This document shows, one piece after another, positions 54,575 through 62,828 of a DNA stretch of 64,000 nt. The notes below the pieces were generated by a model, which worked only from the letters and a program-made list of their open reading frames with translations, did no database searches and was not told where the DNA came from. Every line of letters begins with the position of its first letter. The first letter of the stretch is position 1. Source of the DNA: Sphingomonas sp. 28-63-12 (GTDB lineage Bacteria > Pseudomonadota > Alphaproteobacteria > Sphingomonadales > Sphingomonadaceae). Made by a program: the position numbers and the translations under genes. The DNA lies in the NCBI GenBank assembly GCA_002281535.1, contig NCGD01000001.1, positions 62,001 to 126,000 of the forward strand, written 5' to 3'.

Positions 54575-56428
54575 CTAGCCCCTGCCCGGGGCAGCACCGG
54601 CAGCTGGATAGGGCGGCAGCGCCGTTGGCCGATCCAGCAGGCCATAGTTGATCAGCGCCTCATTCCAGAAAATCGCGCGCCCCAGCGGGCTGAGCAGCGC
54701 CTCACGGGTCTTGCGCCAGCGCCGGATCATTGAATCCGATTCGCTCGGATTGCCGAAATCGGCATAGACTTTTGGCTTGTCGAGATCGCCCAGCTTTGCC
54801 CAGTGCATCGAATAAGGAATATGCGCCTTTTCCAGCGTCCGGCGGATCAGCGCGGCCCCTTTGGGCACGGTTTGCGCCAGCAGCGCGAGCATTTTTCGCA
54901 GATCGTCGATCTGCGGCGTCTCGGGGGGCAGTTGGGCAGCCTGCAGATTGCAGACGAACGGCGACAGACCATCAATCTCGATCACGGCATTTTCCTCGAA
55001 GCGCGTGAAGGCCAGTGACCCGCCGGGATGCGACACGAACCGCACCGTGAACACAAACGAGCCCGGCAAGTCCTTTACCGCTTCGCAGATCAGCGGGATC
55101 GCCTTGCGCAGGTCGCTGCGCGGCACCGCGAAAGAGGCGTTGTACAGCGCCCCCGGAATGCCGCCGGTGATGTCGTCGCCGTGCAGCTGCCCCCAAACAT
55201 AACTGGTTGCGCCACCAGGGCCGGGCTTGAAGGGCATCAGCCCGGGCTCGAACATCCCCTTGCTGCGATAATAATCGAAGGCCGAGCTGTTTCCCTCCAG
55301 CAAGTAGCGGAGCACCGGGGCGGTCGGATCGGGCAGACTGACCGCCGGGCGAGCGGCGGCGCCAACAGCGGCCATCGTGGTCGCCATAGCGGCAACCGCG
55401 TCACCCGGGCGCATCAACCCGGCATGCGACGTCGAGCCGATGGTCTTGGCGGTTGCGGCAAAATACATGGTGTGGAGGGCGTGCTTGCCGAAGGGCGCAT
55501 GCGGATCGAAGGTGATCTCGTAAAAGGCGGGCGCCCCCGCGAAGCCAAGCCGCTTGGCAACCTTGGCGAACTGGCCACAGGAAATCTCTGCCAGCCAGTC
55601 GGCATTGACCGCGACATCACGCTTGAGCAGCCCAAAAGGCTGATTGTCGACCAGCTCGACAGCAACGCCGTTGACGATCCCCATCCCGCCGAGATGGACC
55701 AGAGCATCCTCGAACATGGCGTCGTCGCGCACCACCCGCACCGGGTTGCCGCTGCCGATATCAAGCTGTTTGACGCCCGAATCGCTCAGCACGGGGTGCG
55801 AGCGGCGCTCGATCCAGACATGCTCGGACGCGCCACAGACAAGGTGCATGCCCAGCACCATATTCTGCAGACCGCCATAGCCGATCTTTGAGCCATGGCT
55901 TGCCGTCCCGAAGCCGCCCGCCAGTGTCGGACCTAGATGGGTGCCGCTTGTCGGTACGGTCAGGCCAAAGCCTTCCGCCCACCGCACGAGTTCGCGCAGG
56001 CGGGTGCCGCCACTCGCAAAGGCAATCCGCTTGGCGGGGGTTTGGCAGTGCGGGTGAATGTCGCTCACGCTCGCCATCGAAAAGCCCGTCAATCCGTCGC
56101 ACATCAGCTGCGACACCGGCGCACCGATCAGCGGTGCAAAGCTCCAGCCGCGCCCGACCAGTCCGGCGGCAAAGGGGTGAGCTAATGGGGGCGCAGCCTT
56201 GGCCTGCTTGTCCGCAAGGATCGCCGCGACCCGGGCAACATGCTCGTGCAGCCGGACAGCCGTTGCCACGAACCGCTTCAGCCCTGTCATCCCTGCCGCA
56301 TCCGCGGCATAGAGGCGGCCCTGATCCTCGACGCGCATGACCGGAAACAACGCGCCCGCCGGCATCGGCGGTATGGTCAGGTGATAATTGGTCCACGGAA
56401 CAAAGGCGTCATAACTGATGCTGGGCAC
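54575..56428 (-). CDS. FAD-linked oxidase (VAO/PCMH family)
   Basis: A 617-residue flavoprotein of the vanillyl-alcohol-oxidase type. The PCMH FAD-binding domain (about residues 85-270) includes FASGGTRLRELVRWAEGFGL and GTHLGPTLAGGFGTASHGS, the latter holding the usual His for FAD contact. The C-terminal substrate domain is unlike small sugar-lactone oxidases and resembles long sterol/alcohol oxidases. The start is GTG 56428: GGAGGAG is 7 bases upstream, whereas the nearer ATG 56432 is out of frame. No signal peptide is seen. The substrate is unknown. Confidence 0.82.
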   Translation of the reverse strand: MPSISYDAFVPWTNYHLTIPPMPAGALFPVMRVEDQGRLYAADAAGMTGLKRFVATAVRLHEHVARVAAILADKQAKAAPPLAHPFAAGLVGRGWSFAPLIGAPVSQLMCDGLTGFSMASVSDIHPHCQTPAKRIAFASGGTRLRELVRWAEGFGLTVPTSGTHLGPTLAGGFGTASHGSKIGYGGLQNMVLGMHLVCGASEHVWIERRSHPVLSDSGVKQLDIGSGNPVRVVRDDAMFEDALVHLGGMGIVNGVAVELVDNQPFGLLKRDVAVNADWLAEISCGQFAKVAKRLGFAGAPAFYEITFDPHAPFGKHALHTMYFAATAKTIGSTSHAGLMRPGDAVAAMATTMAAVGAAARPAVSLPDPTAPVLRYLLEGNSSAFDYYRSKGMFEPGLMPFKPGPGGATSYVWGQLHGDDITGGIPGALYNASFAVPRSDLRKAIPLICEAVKDLPGSFVFTVRFVSHPGGSLAFTRFEENAVIEIDGLSPFVCNLQAAQLPPETPQIDDLRKMLALLAQTVPKGAALIRRTLEKAHIPYSMHWAKLGDLDKPKVYADFGNPSESDSMIRRWRKTREALLSPLGRAIFWNEALINYGLLDRPTALPPYPAAGAAPGRG

Positions 56429-56479
56429 GCATAGTCTCCTCCCGGGAATACAATGATCGGGGCTGGCCGCCGAACCGCA

Positions 56480-57943
56480 TCACTGATCACGATCCGCCCG
56501 CAGCGCGGCCTCGCGCGGGGCAGGCACCAGCGGGCTGAGGCTGATCCACGGGACAGTGGCTGCTTTTTCGCGTCCCCAGCGGACCAGACATTTCATGAAG
56601 AGCGGATCGAACAGCGTGTCCTCACCGCCCGTCTTGACGCATTTCTCGGATGCTTTTGAGGCGTAGCCATCGGCCGTGGCGACGTTGATCAGGCCGGTCG
56701 GATCGAGCAGCCGCAACCCGGCGATCGACATCAGCTCATTCTGGTTGACGATGGTTGAATAGGCCCGCAGCGCGACAGCACCGGCATCGGGCTTGGCATC
56801 GACGCCGGCCGGCCCGCCCTCGGGGCTGGGCGTCGCTGGCCGCACCACTGTCGGGCCATTGCGAATTGCGTAAAGCGTGACATCGGCACCACCAACGCCA
56901 CCACCAACGCCACCACCAGCGCCACCACCAGCGGCGGCAGTCGCCGGGGCCTGCATGGCGGCGGCTAGCTGGGCGATTCGGGCTTCGAACAAGGAATAGC
57001 GCACGCCACCGTCGAGATAGGTCTTATACTGGTTATTCGGGCCGGTGCGCAGCCGCACCGGGCGCTGAAAAACCGGCACGGCGGCCGACGCCATCGCCAC
57101 GCCCACGACGCATTGGGCAACGCGCGCGATCTGATCCTTTCGGGCGGGACCAGCGGCGGGATAGGCGCTGCGCGCGAGCCCGCTGATATCGATGGCCTTG
57201 AAGGCACCGCTGCTTGCCTCGACCATGCCGATGAACATCCGCAAATCGGTATTGCGCGCGATCTTCTCCAGCATGGGGCAGATGCCCGGCCCCGTGCACA
57301 ACAAGCGCGCCAATCGCTGTCGCAGCGGGTCGGTATCGAAGCGATAGCCCTTTTTGACGACGTCGAGATAATCGACCCGGTGGGCCAGCTCCTCTTCGGA
57401 CTCGATCATATATTGCTGTTCGAGCGCCGGATAATCATCGGCCGCCACCAGCAGCGCCTGCAGCGCCCCGGTGCTGACGCCGGTGACGATCTGAAAGGTC
57501 GGTGCGGCTGGACGATCGTGCAGCGTCCGCAGGAATCCCGCGCCAAAGGCGCCCCACCCGCCGCCGCCCGACAGCATCAGGATATTGATCCGGGGCCGGG
57601 CCAGGGCCTTGCTTTCCCGTTGCGGCACGAAGCTGGCCATTGCCCGGTAGATCGGGTCATCGCCCTCTACCAGAGCGGGTTCGGGCAAAGCGGCGTCGGG
57701 GCTTAGCAAGGACGCGGGCTGACGCTTGAGATCGGCCCCGCGCGCAAAATCGGTCGCATCGCGCTGGATCTCGGGCAGGACGGGCGACACGCTATAGTCG
57801 GCCAGATAAGGCGACAGCTGGCTCCCCGTGCAGTCGAAATCGAGCGGCTCGGCGCCCAATTTGACGCAGCCGCCAAGCGACAGGCTGAGGATGACAAGAA
57901 GCGGCGCCAGGGACGCCCGCAGCTGCCAATGCATCATCATCAC
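56480..57943 (-). CDS. Patatin-like phospholipase lipoprotein
   Basis: A 487-residue lipoprotein (signal peptide with LGGC, Cys near residue 26) carrying a patatin domain. The oxyanion loop GGGGWGAFGAG, the nucleophile elbow GVSTG (Ser near residue 152) and the catalytic Asp in YLDGGVRY near residue 305 are all present, so a Ser-Asp dyad acyl hydrolase is expected on the periplasmic or outer-membrane face. A Gly-rich insert (about residues 335-352) comes from a DNA tandem repeat. The gene starts with four consecutive ATG codons. Confidence 0.85.
   Translation of the reverse strand: MMMMHWQLRASLAPLLVILSLSLGGCVKLGAEPLDFDCTGSQLSPYLADYSVSPVLPEIQRDATDFARGADLKRQPASLLSPDAALPEPALVEGDDPIYRAMASFVPQRESKALARPRINILMLSGGGGWGAFGAGFLRTLHDRPAAPTFQIVTGVSTGALQALLVAADDYPALEQQYMIESEEELAHRVDYLDVVKKGYRFDTDPLRQRLARLLCTGPGICPMLEKIARNTDLRMFIGMVEASSGAFKAIDISGLARSAYPAAGPARKDQIARVAQCVVGVAMASAAVPVFQRPVRLRTGPNNQYKTYLDGGVRYSLFEARIAQLAAAMQAPATAAAGGGAGGGVGGGVGGADVTLYAIRNGPTVVRPATPSPEGGPAGVDAKPDAGAVALRAYSTIVNQNELMSIAGLRLLDPTGLINVATADGYASKASEKCVKTGGEDTLFDPLFMKCLVRWGREKAATVPWISLSPLVPAPREAALRADRDQ
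56886..56932. repeat. 12-bp tandem repeats in the patatin gene
   Basis: Units of GCCACCACCAAC and GCCACCACCAGC follow one another four times (the first imperfect). On the coding strand they encode GGGV/GGGA steps forming a flexible Gly-rich linker; the 12-bp unit keeps the frame on expansion or loss. Confidence 0.8.
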
Positions 57944-58040
57944 CCCCCGGCTTACGCTGCTGCCGGCGATTCGCCCGCTTCATGCCAGTCAACGCTACGA
58001 ACCGCTGCGTCCAAAAAACGTGAAATTGTTTGTATTGCCG

Positions 58041-58055
58041 GTTAGGCGAGCTAAC
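58041..58055. promoter_or_regulatory. Inverted repeat GTTAG-GCGAG-CTAAC before the TPR regulator
   Basis: A perfect 5-bp inverted repeat lies inside a possible promoter (TTGTAT 58030-58035, 16 bases, TAACTT 58052-58057) in the 138-bp divergent region. It could be an autoregulatory operator. Confidence 0.35.
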
Positions 58056-58081
58056 TTGTTGTACCGGGAGCACAACGATCA

Positions 58082-59818
58082 ATGGAGAAATACAAGCTCG
58101 ACCTGATCGGCCCCTTCGGCTTGTTTACGCCGGACGGCCGTCGGATCGATGTTACCAGTAAGAAGTCGATTGCGTTGATCGCGCTGATCATCGTGTCGCC
58201 AAGCGGTGTCCGTTCGCGTCGGTGGCTGCAAAACATGTTGTGGGGCACGCGCGAAGATCTTCAGGCGCAGACCAGTTTGCGGCGCGAACTGTCCAATTTG
58301 ACCAAGCAATTGGCGGCCTATGGCGCGGATCATCTGCTCGTACGCGGCACCCAGCGGGTCAGCTTGGCGATCGAGCAGCTTGAGGTCGATATCTTTTCGC
58401 TGGGTCTGCAGGCCACCCGGCGCAAATCGTCGCTCTCCAGTGATTTTCTGGAAGGGATCGACCTGCGCGATTGCGAGGAATTCGAGGACTGGCTGCGCAG
58501 CGAGCGCGAGCGGGTCCGCGATATGATCGCGATCGACCTGCCCGATCCGCCCGCCGCCCTGCCCGCCGGGTACGAAATTCTCGGCATGGCGATGCCCAGT
58601 TCGGACGAGATCCTCACCAACCGGTCTCCCCGATTGCCGCCCAAGCCGTCGCTGGCGGTGCTGCCCTTTACCCAGTTGCCGCTTGACGATGGCTGGCTCG
58701 GCGCCGGCATTGCCGATGAGATTGGCGTGATCCTGTCGCAGTTTCCGCAGCTGTTCATCGTTGCCAGCAGTTCCGCCCGCGCGCTCGCGGCCCAGCAATT
58801 GCCGCGCCCCGAGATCGCCGCCCGGCTCGGCGTGCGCTACCTGCTCGGCGGCACCGTCATGCGCGCCGGCGACAAATTGCGCCTGTCGGTCGTGCTGATC
58901 AACGGAGAAACCGGCGAGCAGGTCTGGGCGCAGGCATTTGACGGCTGCACCGACGATATCTTCGCCCTGCAGCGCGAAATTGCCGACCGGATCGCCCCGC
59001 AAATTTGGAGCACGGTCGATAGTGCCGAACGTCACCGCGGCCTTCGGCTGATCGGCCCGCCCATGGGCGATTATGAAGTCTATTGGCGGGCCAATGCCTT
59101 GTTCCGCAGCGGCGACAAGGATCAGCTGTTCGAGGCGACGACGCTGGCCGAGCAATTGGTGGCGCAGGATCCAACCTGCCCCTGGGCGGCGTCGCTGGCG
59201 AGCTATTGCCATAGCATTGCCTATCTGCGGCGGCTTGTGCCGGATTATGAGGCCAGCCTGCGCCGGGCGATCATCCATTTCCAGTCGGCGATGCGGTTCG
59301 GCTCGGACAATGTCGAAGCGCTGGGCTATTCGGCGGGCACCCTGATCAACATCGGCGGCGATATGGCCGTGGCCGACCGGATCATTTCGCACGCGCTTCA
59401 GCTGTTGCCGGCGCACCAGCCTACCCTGTTCTGGGGCGGTTGGGTGGATGTCGTCAGCGGCAAGCCGGAGCGCGCACGGGACCGGCTCGAACTGGCGCTG
59501 CGGATCAACCCAGCCACCGGCGCGCGCGGCCAGACATTATGCGGGATTGGCCTGGCCTGGCTGCAACAGGGCAATGCGCAAAAGGCTTTCCGGTTCCTGC
59601 AGGAGGCGGCACAGGACGGCAACGGCTTCTTCCTCACCGATTTCGGGCTCTGCGTGGCGGCCAGTCTGGTTGGCGAGGCGGAGATTGCCCGAAACGCGGC
59701 ACTGGCGCTTGGCGATGGCGATTTTTCCGGGGTTATCGGGATGTTCAAAAATCCGGAATATCGCGCCATGTTCGAACAGGCTCTGAAGGGCCGGGCGATC
59801 GATCCGCTATCGGCCTAG
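58082..59818 (+). CDS. Winged-helix regulator with TolB-like and TPR domains
   Basis: A 578-residue one-component regulator. The N terminus (about residues 5-95) is an OmpR/SARP-like winged helix (GPFGLFTPDGRRIDV, LQAQTSLRRELSNLTKQL). The middle (about 195-320) is a FlgO/TolB-N-like domain (PSLAVLPFTQLP, IADEIGVILSQFPQLFIVASSS, YLLGGTVMRAGDKLRLSVVLING) as found in adenylate-cyclase-linked regulators. The last part (about 330-560) has TPR-like helices. No membrane helix is seen. It is followed by a clear terminator and then by the ABC/methyltransferase module, which it may control. Confidence 0.82.
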   Translation: MEKYKLDLIGPFGLFTPDGRRIDVTSKKSIALIALIIVSPSGVRSRRWLQNMLWGTREDLQAQTSLRRELSNLTKQLAAYGADHLLVRGTQRVSLAIEQLEVDIFSLGLQATRRKSSLSSDFLEGIDLRDCEEFEDWLRSERERVRDMIAIDLPDPPAALPAGYEILGMAMPSSDEILTNRSPRLPPKPSLAVLPFTQLPLDDGWLGAGIADEIGVILSQFPQLFIVASSSARALAAQQLPRPEIAARLGVRYLLGGTVMRAGDKLRLSVVLINGETGEQVWAQAFDGCTDDIFALQREIADRIAPQIWSTVDSAERHRGLRLIGPPMGDYEVYWRANALFRSGDKDQLFEATTLAEQLVAQDPTCPWAASLASYCHSIAYLRRLVPDYEASLRRAIIHFQSAMRFGSDNVEALGYSAGTLINIGGDMAVADRIISHALQLLPAHQPTLFWGGWVDVVSGKPERARDRLELALRINPATGARGQTLCGIGLAWLQQGNAQKAFRFLQEAAQDGNGFFLTDFGLCVAASLVGEAEIARNAALALGDGDFSGVIGMFKNPEYRAMFEQALKGRAIDPLSA

Positions 59819-59867
59819 CAGCGGGGAAGCCGGCCCGCGACGGCAGCCGTGGCGATGAGCGTGATTG

Positions 59868-59895
59868 ATGCCGTGGCGTGTCCCGGCATTTTTTT
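59868..59895 (+). terminator. Intrinsic terminator after the TPR regulator
   Basis: ATGCCG (59868-59873), a 10-base loop, CGGCAT (59884-59889) and a run of seven T (59889-59895) form a standard rho-independent terminator 50 bases past the stop. Confidence 0.7.
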
Positions 59896-59946
59896 CACGC
59901 TTTTAGGACGCTGCATTCACAGCACCCGGACGCGGCCAGCGTAGGA

Positions 59947-59983
59947 ATCGGGTGCCGAATCTGGAAGGGATTCGGCACCCGAT
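59947..59983. other. 15-bp perfect hairpin before the permease operon
   Basis: ATCGGGTGCCGAATC (59947-59961), a 7-base loop and GATTCGGCACCCGAT (59969-59983) form an uninterrupted 15-bp stem without a T-run. It lies in the 512-bp stretch 59819-60330, which otherwise holds only the terminator and one doubtful small ORF. It may be an RNA regulatory structure or a protein-binding site. Confidence 0.6.
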
Positions 59984-59998
59984 GGGGGGCACCAGCCT

Positions 59999-60319
59999 AT
60001 GTTGCAAGACACGCACTATCTGCGTGGTGCGGCCGTTTCACGCCGCATCGATGCGTTGCGAATCGACCCAGCCGACCCGATGGCCGGTGGTGACGTGGAT
60101 CCGCCGGCTGCCGGCAAGTCGGCATCGACCGGCACGGTCTTCGCGGCAAGGCTGATGCTGTTGCGATCTCAGGCGGCGGCGCGCCCTCGATCAGGGGGAC
60201 GCCCGCGGATCGCGCTGCGCCCACGGGAAATTTTGCGCGCGCGCGTTCTTCCACGGCCCCGCCTTGTGGCCCGGCTTCGCGGTCGCCTGCAGCAATGCCG
60301 CCCCAGTTTTGCAGATTAA
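59999..60319 (+). CDS. Doubtful small basic ORF before the permease
   Basis: A 106-residue open frame preceded by GGGGGG and the 15-bp hairpin. The first half (RRIDALRIDPADPMAGGDVD) looks protein-like and faintly recalls the lipoyl-like part of HlyD/MacA adaptors. The second half is an Arg/Pro-rich stretch that could be out-of-frame translation of GC-rich DNA. It ends 11 bases before the permease. It may be a real small protein, a decayed adaptor gene, or no gene. Confidence 0.3.
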   Translation: MLQDTHYLRGAAVSRRIDALRIDPADPMAGGDVDPPAAGKSASTGTVFAARLMLLRSQAAARPRSGGRPRIALRPREILRARVLPRPRLVARLRGRLQQCRPSFAD

Positions 60320-60330
60320 GGCCATTTCAC

Positions 60331-61143
60331 ATGTTCCTGGCTCGCCTCGCCGCGCCATTACTGTTCGTGCGATTCGTTCTCCAGCGCGACTGGCGGGCCC
60401 TGTCGATGACATTAATGGCGTGTGCGGCGGCGGCGGTGATCGGCAGCTTTCAATATAGCGTCTACGCCTCGTTCGTCCGCTCTTCGGCGATCACGCTGCT
60501 CCCGGTCGAGGGGCATGCCTGCGGTCAGGCACTGGTCGGCGCATGCGGCCGGTCCGCCTTGCCATTCAGCCAGTCCTTCCCCCTGTCGGTCGCGCATTTT
60601 GCACCGCTTGGGCAGGCCCGCGATCTGGCCGTTGCTGCCCCGCGCGAGGCGATCGCGCTGCTGGTCAGCGATGAAGTGGCCGACTTGCGGCCCGGCCAAT
60701 TGCCGGTGCCGAGCCGGCAGGCACCGGCAAGCGTGCCGGGGTCGGCGCGTTGGTCGGTATCCGGCGCGGATATCGCCATTGCGCTTGGATCGTGCCTGGC
60801 GGGGGTGTTGATGGCGGTGCTGATCGCCAACGGCATCTTGCGGTTTCTGCAGCGCTACCGCCAGGATTTGATTGCGCTGATCGGTCATGGCGCGCAGCAG
60901 CGTGACATTGCACTGATTGTCTGCGGCATCGCCTATATGATCGTGCTGGTGACGATGGCGGCCGCTTTGCTGCTAACGCCCATTCTTGTCGGGCTTGTCC
61001 AGCCCTTGCTGCCCTGGGCCCAGTTCCACTGGGCCGATAGCGCCGTGCCGCTGGCGATCATGGACGCCAGCCTGGTGGCAGCGCTTGTCTATGTGCGCCG
61101 GACGATCAGGGGCTTCGGGCCGGAATTGATGTTCGGCGTCTGA
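60331..61143 (+). CDS. Short FtsX/MacB-like ABC permease
   Basis: A 270-residue inner-membrane protein with an N-terminal helix (about residues 20-45), a periplasmic domain of about 100 residues with two cysteines (GHACGQALVGACG) and three C-terminal helices (about 148-170, 195-228, 238-258). This is the layout of FtsX/MacB-type permeases, but shorter than the usual 380-400 residues. ATG 60331 is used because the basic/hydrophobic start MFLARLAAPLLFVRF begins there. Its TGA stop overlaps the ATG of a 25-codon ORF that leads into the ATPase gene. Confidence 0.65.
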   Translation: MFLARLAAPLLFVRFVLQRDWRALSMTLMACAAAAVIGSFQYSVYASFVRSSAITLLPVEGHACGQALVGACGRSALPFSQSFPLSVAHFAPLGQARDLAVAAPREAIALLVSDEVADLRPGQLPVPSRQAPASVPGSARWSVSGADIAIALGSCLAGVLMAVLIANGILRFLQRYRQDLIALIGHGAQQRDIALIVCGIAYMIVLVTMAAALLLTPILVGLVQPLLPWAQFHWADSAVPLAIMDASLVAALVYVRRTIRGFGPELMFGV

Positions 61144-61220
61144 TGGACAGCAACAGCGCCCTCAGGCCGGCCCGAACCGCCAATCCGCGCCTGGTGGCAA
61201 CGCCGGCCAGTCGGCCATGA
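61143..61220 (+). CDS. 25-codon bridging ORF between permease and ATPase
   Basis: ATG 61143 overlaps the permease stop (TGATG) and the TGA at 61218-61220 overlaps the ATPase ATG (ATGA). The 25-residue product, MDSNSALRPARTANPRLVAT then PASRP, has no recognised motif. The exact double overlap suggests translational coupling across what would otherwise be a 73-base gap, rather than a functional peptide. A frameshifted ATPase N terminus is the alternative. Confidence 0.4.
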   Translation: MDSNSALRPARTANPRLVATPASRP

Positions 61221-61873
61221 CGGCCGTCGCAATGAAGCTGCAGGCGATGACTCATAATGTGGGGAGCGGTGCCAAACAGCGCTGCACGCTTGCACCGGTC
61301 ACCAAGCGGCTTGATCCCGGTGTCTTCGTGGTGGTCGCCGGCCCGTCAGGGGCGGGCAAGACCACCTTGCTGTCGTTGCTGTCGCGGTCGGTCCGATCGG
61401 CGCAAGGCCAGCTTTTCTGGGGTCGCGAAGATCTTTCCACCTTTACCGCGGCGCAGGCCGCGCGCTGGCGGCGCGACAATATCGGCCTGATTCTGCAGAC
61501 GAGCAACCTCGTCGCCTTCATGACGGCGTTCGAAAATGTTCGCCTGGCCGGGCATGTTCGCGGCGTTGATACGCGTCGGCAGGGCCGCCGAATGATGGAC
61601 TCGTTCGGGCTTGGCGACCGGCTGGACGATCGACCGGCGCAACTCTCTGCCGACGAGAAGCAGCGGCTGGCCATTGCTCAGACATTGGCCTGCCGTCCCA
61701 ACATCCTCCTCGCCGACGAACCGACCACCGCGCTGGCCCCCGCCAATGCCCGGTTCGCGGCGACGATGCTGGCTGACTATGCCCATCAAGCCGCCGCAAT
61801 CGTGGTCTGCGTTTCCAATGACGATGCCGTGATCTCGGCGGCGGATCATGTTCTCCATCTCGAAAAACCGTGA
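61217..61873 (+). CDS. ABC transporter ATPase with degenerate signature, D-loop and H-loop
   Basis: A 218-residue protein of MacB/LolD size. Walker A is intact (GPSGAGKTT, residues 42-50), the Q-loop Gln94 is present (LILQTSNL) and Walker B is intact (ILLADEP, Asp167-Glu168). The signature LSGGQ is replaced by LSADE (143-147), the D-loop SALD by TALAPA, and the H-loop His by Asn201 (VSNDD). The N-terminal aromatic A-loop is not visible. It can probably bind ATP, but normal hydrolysis is doubtful. It is placed between the FtsX-like permease and the methyltransferase, overlapping the latter (GTGA). Confidence 0.8.
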   Translation: MTAVAMKLQAMTHNVGSGAKQRCTLAPVTKRLDPGVFVVVAGPSGAGKTTLLSLLSRSVRSAQGQLFWGREDLSTFTAAQAARWRRDNIGLILQTSNLVAFMTAFENVRLAGHVRGVDTRRQGRRMMDSFGLGDRLDDRPAQLSADEKQRLAIAQTLACRPNILLADEPTTALAPANARFAATMLADYAHQAAAIVVCVSNDDAVISAADHVLHLEKP

Positions 61874-62754
61874 GAAACACCATGCAGAACCAGGCATTTT
61901 ATGATCAGGCCCTCCGCTTGCTCGAGGCTGGGGATATCGAGGTTGCGGTCAACAGCGTGGCCGGCAGGCTCGCCGGGGAGCATGGATCGGGCGCGTGCTG
62001 GAAGGATGCACGGGCCGCGCTCCAGCAGCACCAGCTGTTCAGCGTCTTGATGGAAGACCCGGCCACGGCCCGCTGCGTGACACGGCCGCGCGGCTTTCCG
62101 GGCGATGCGGCGCTGATCGATCTTTATTATGATCGCCGGCCGCCGGTCGAAACCTCCCCGCTCGGGGCGGACATCTTCGCGGTTACGTCCGCCTTCCAGG
62201 CCGCCGAAGCAGTCCGCCAGCGGCGGCAGGATGGGGAGATGATCATCGAACAGGCCTGGCATGACGGCAATCAGATTTGTGTGCTGGGATGCGGCCATTT
62301 GCGCGAGGCAGACGGGCTGATCGGCCAGGATCTCAGCAATGTCGTTGCCGTCGATCAGGATCCCCTCGCCCTCGATGTCGTTCAGTCGAAGCATGGCGCC
62401 AGCATCAGCTGTGCCGAGAGCAGCGTGTTTCGATATCTCCGCAAGACGATCAAGGCCGGCCGGAAATTCGATCTTATCTATGCGCCGGGCCTGACCGACT
62501 ATGTCGACAATTCGGCCATGCAATTGCTCTATCGCTTGGCCTTGCCGTGTCTGGCGCCAGGGGGGCGGTTCCTGCTGGCCAATTTCGTCCCCGATCATCG
62601 CAGCGTGGGATGGATGGAAGGGGTGATGGATTGGGCATTATTCTACCGGACCGAATCGGGTCTGGCCCGGATCGCCAATGAACGCGGCCTGCGCGCCAAC
62701 ACATGGCGGGACGCGACCGGCACCATTGCCTGGTGTGAGGTTCACAAGGGATGA
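61870..62754 (+). CDS. Class I SAM-dependent methyltransferase (RGFPGDA family)
   Basis: A 294-residue methyltransferase. The family motif PRGFPGDAALIDLYYD (residues 73-88) and the SAM-binding motif ICVLGCGHLREADG (136-149), followed by VVAVDQDPLA and LAPGGRFLLANF, are clear. Relatives with this N-terminal motif are often annotated as extracellular-factor (3-hydroxypalmitic acid methyl ester) biosynthesis proteins; whether that substrate applies here is unknown. GTG 61870 overlaps the ATPase stop by 4 bases; ATG 61882 is a shorter alternative. Last gene of the module. Confidence 0.8.
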   Translation: MRNTMQNQAFYDQALRLLEAGDIEVAVNSVAGRLAGEHGSGACWKDARAALQQHQLFSVLMEDPATARCVTRPRGFPGDAALIDLYYDRRPPVETSPLGADIFAVTSAFQAAEAVRQRRQDGEMIIEQAWHDGNQICVLGCGHLREADGLIGQDLSNVVAVDQDPLALDVVQSKHGASISCAESSVFRYLRKTIKAGRKFDLIYAPGLTDYVDNSAMQLLYRLALPCLAPGGRFLLANFVPDHRSVGWMEGVMDWALFYRTESGLARIANERGLRANTWRDATGTIAWCEVHKG

Positions 62755-62828
62755 TTCCACCCCGGCCGCGATTACCCTTTAGCCGCTATGGCCCCTCGCA
62801 ATATCAGGCTGGAATGGCGCACCCCGCC

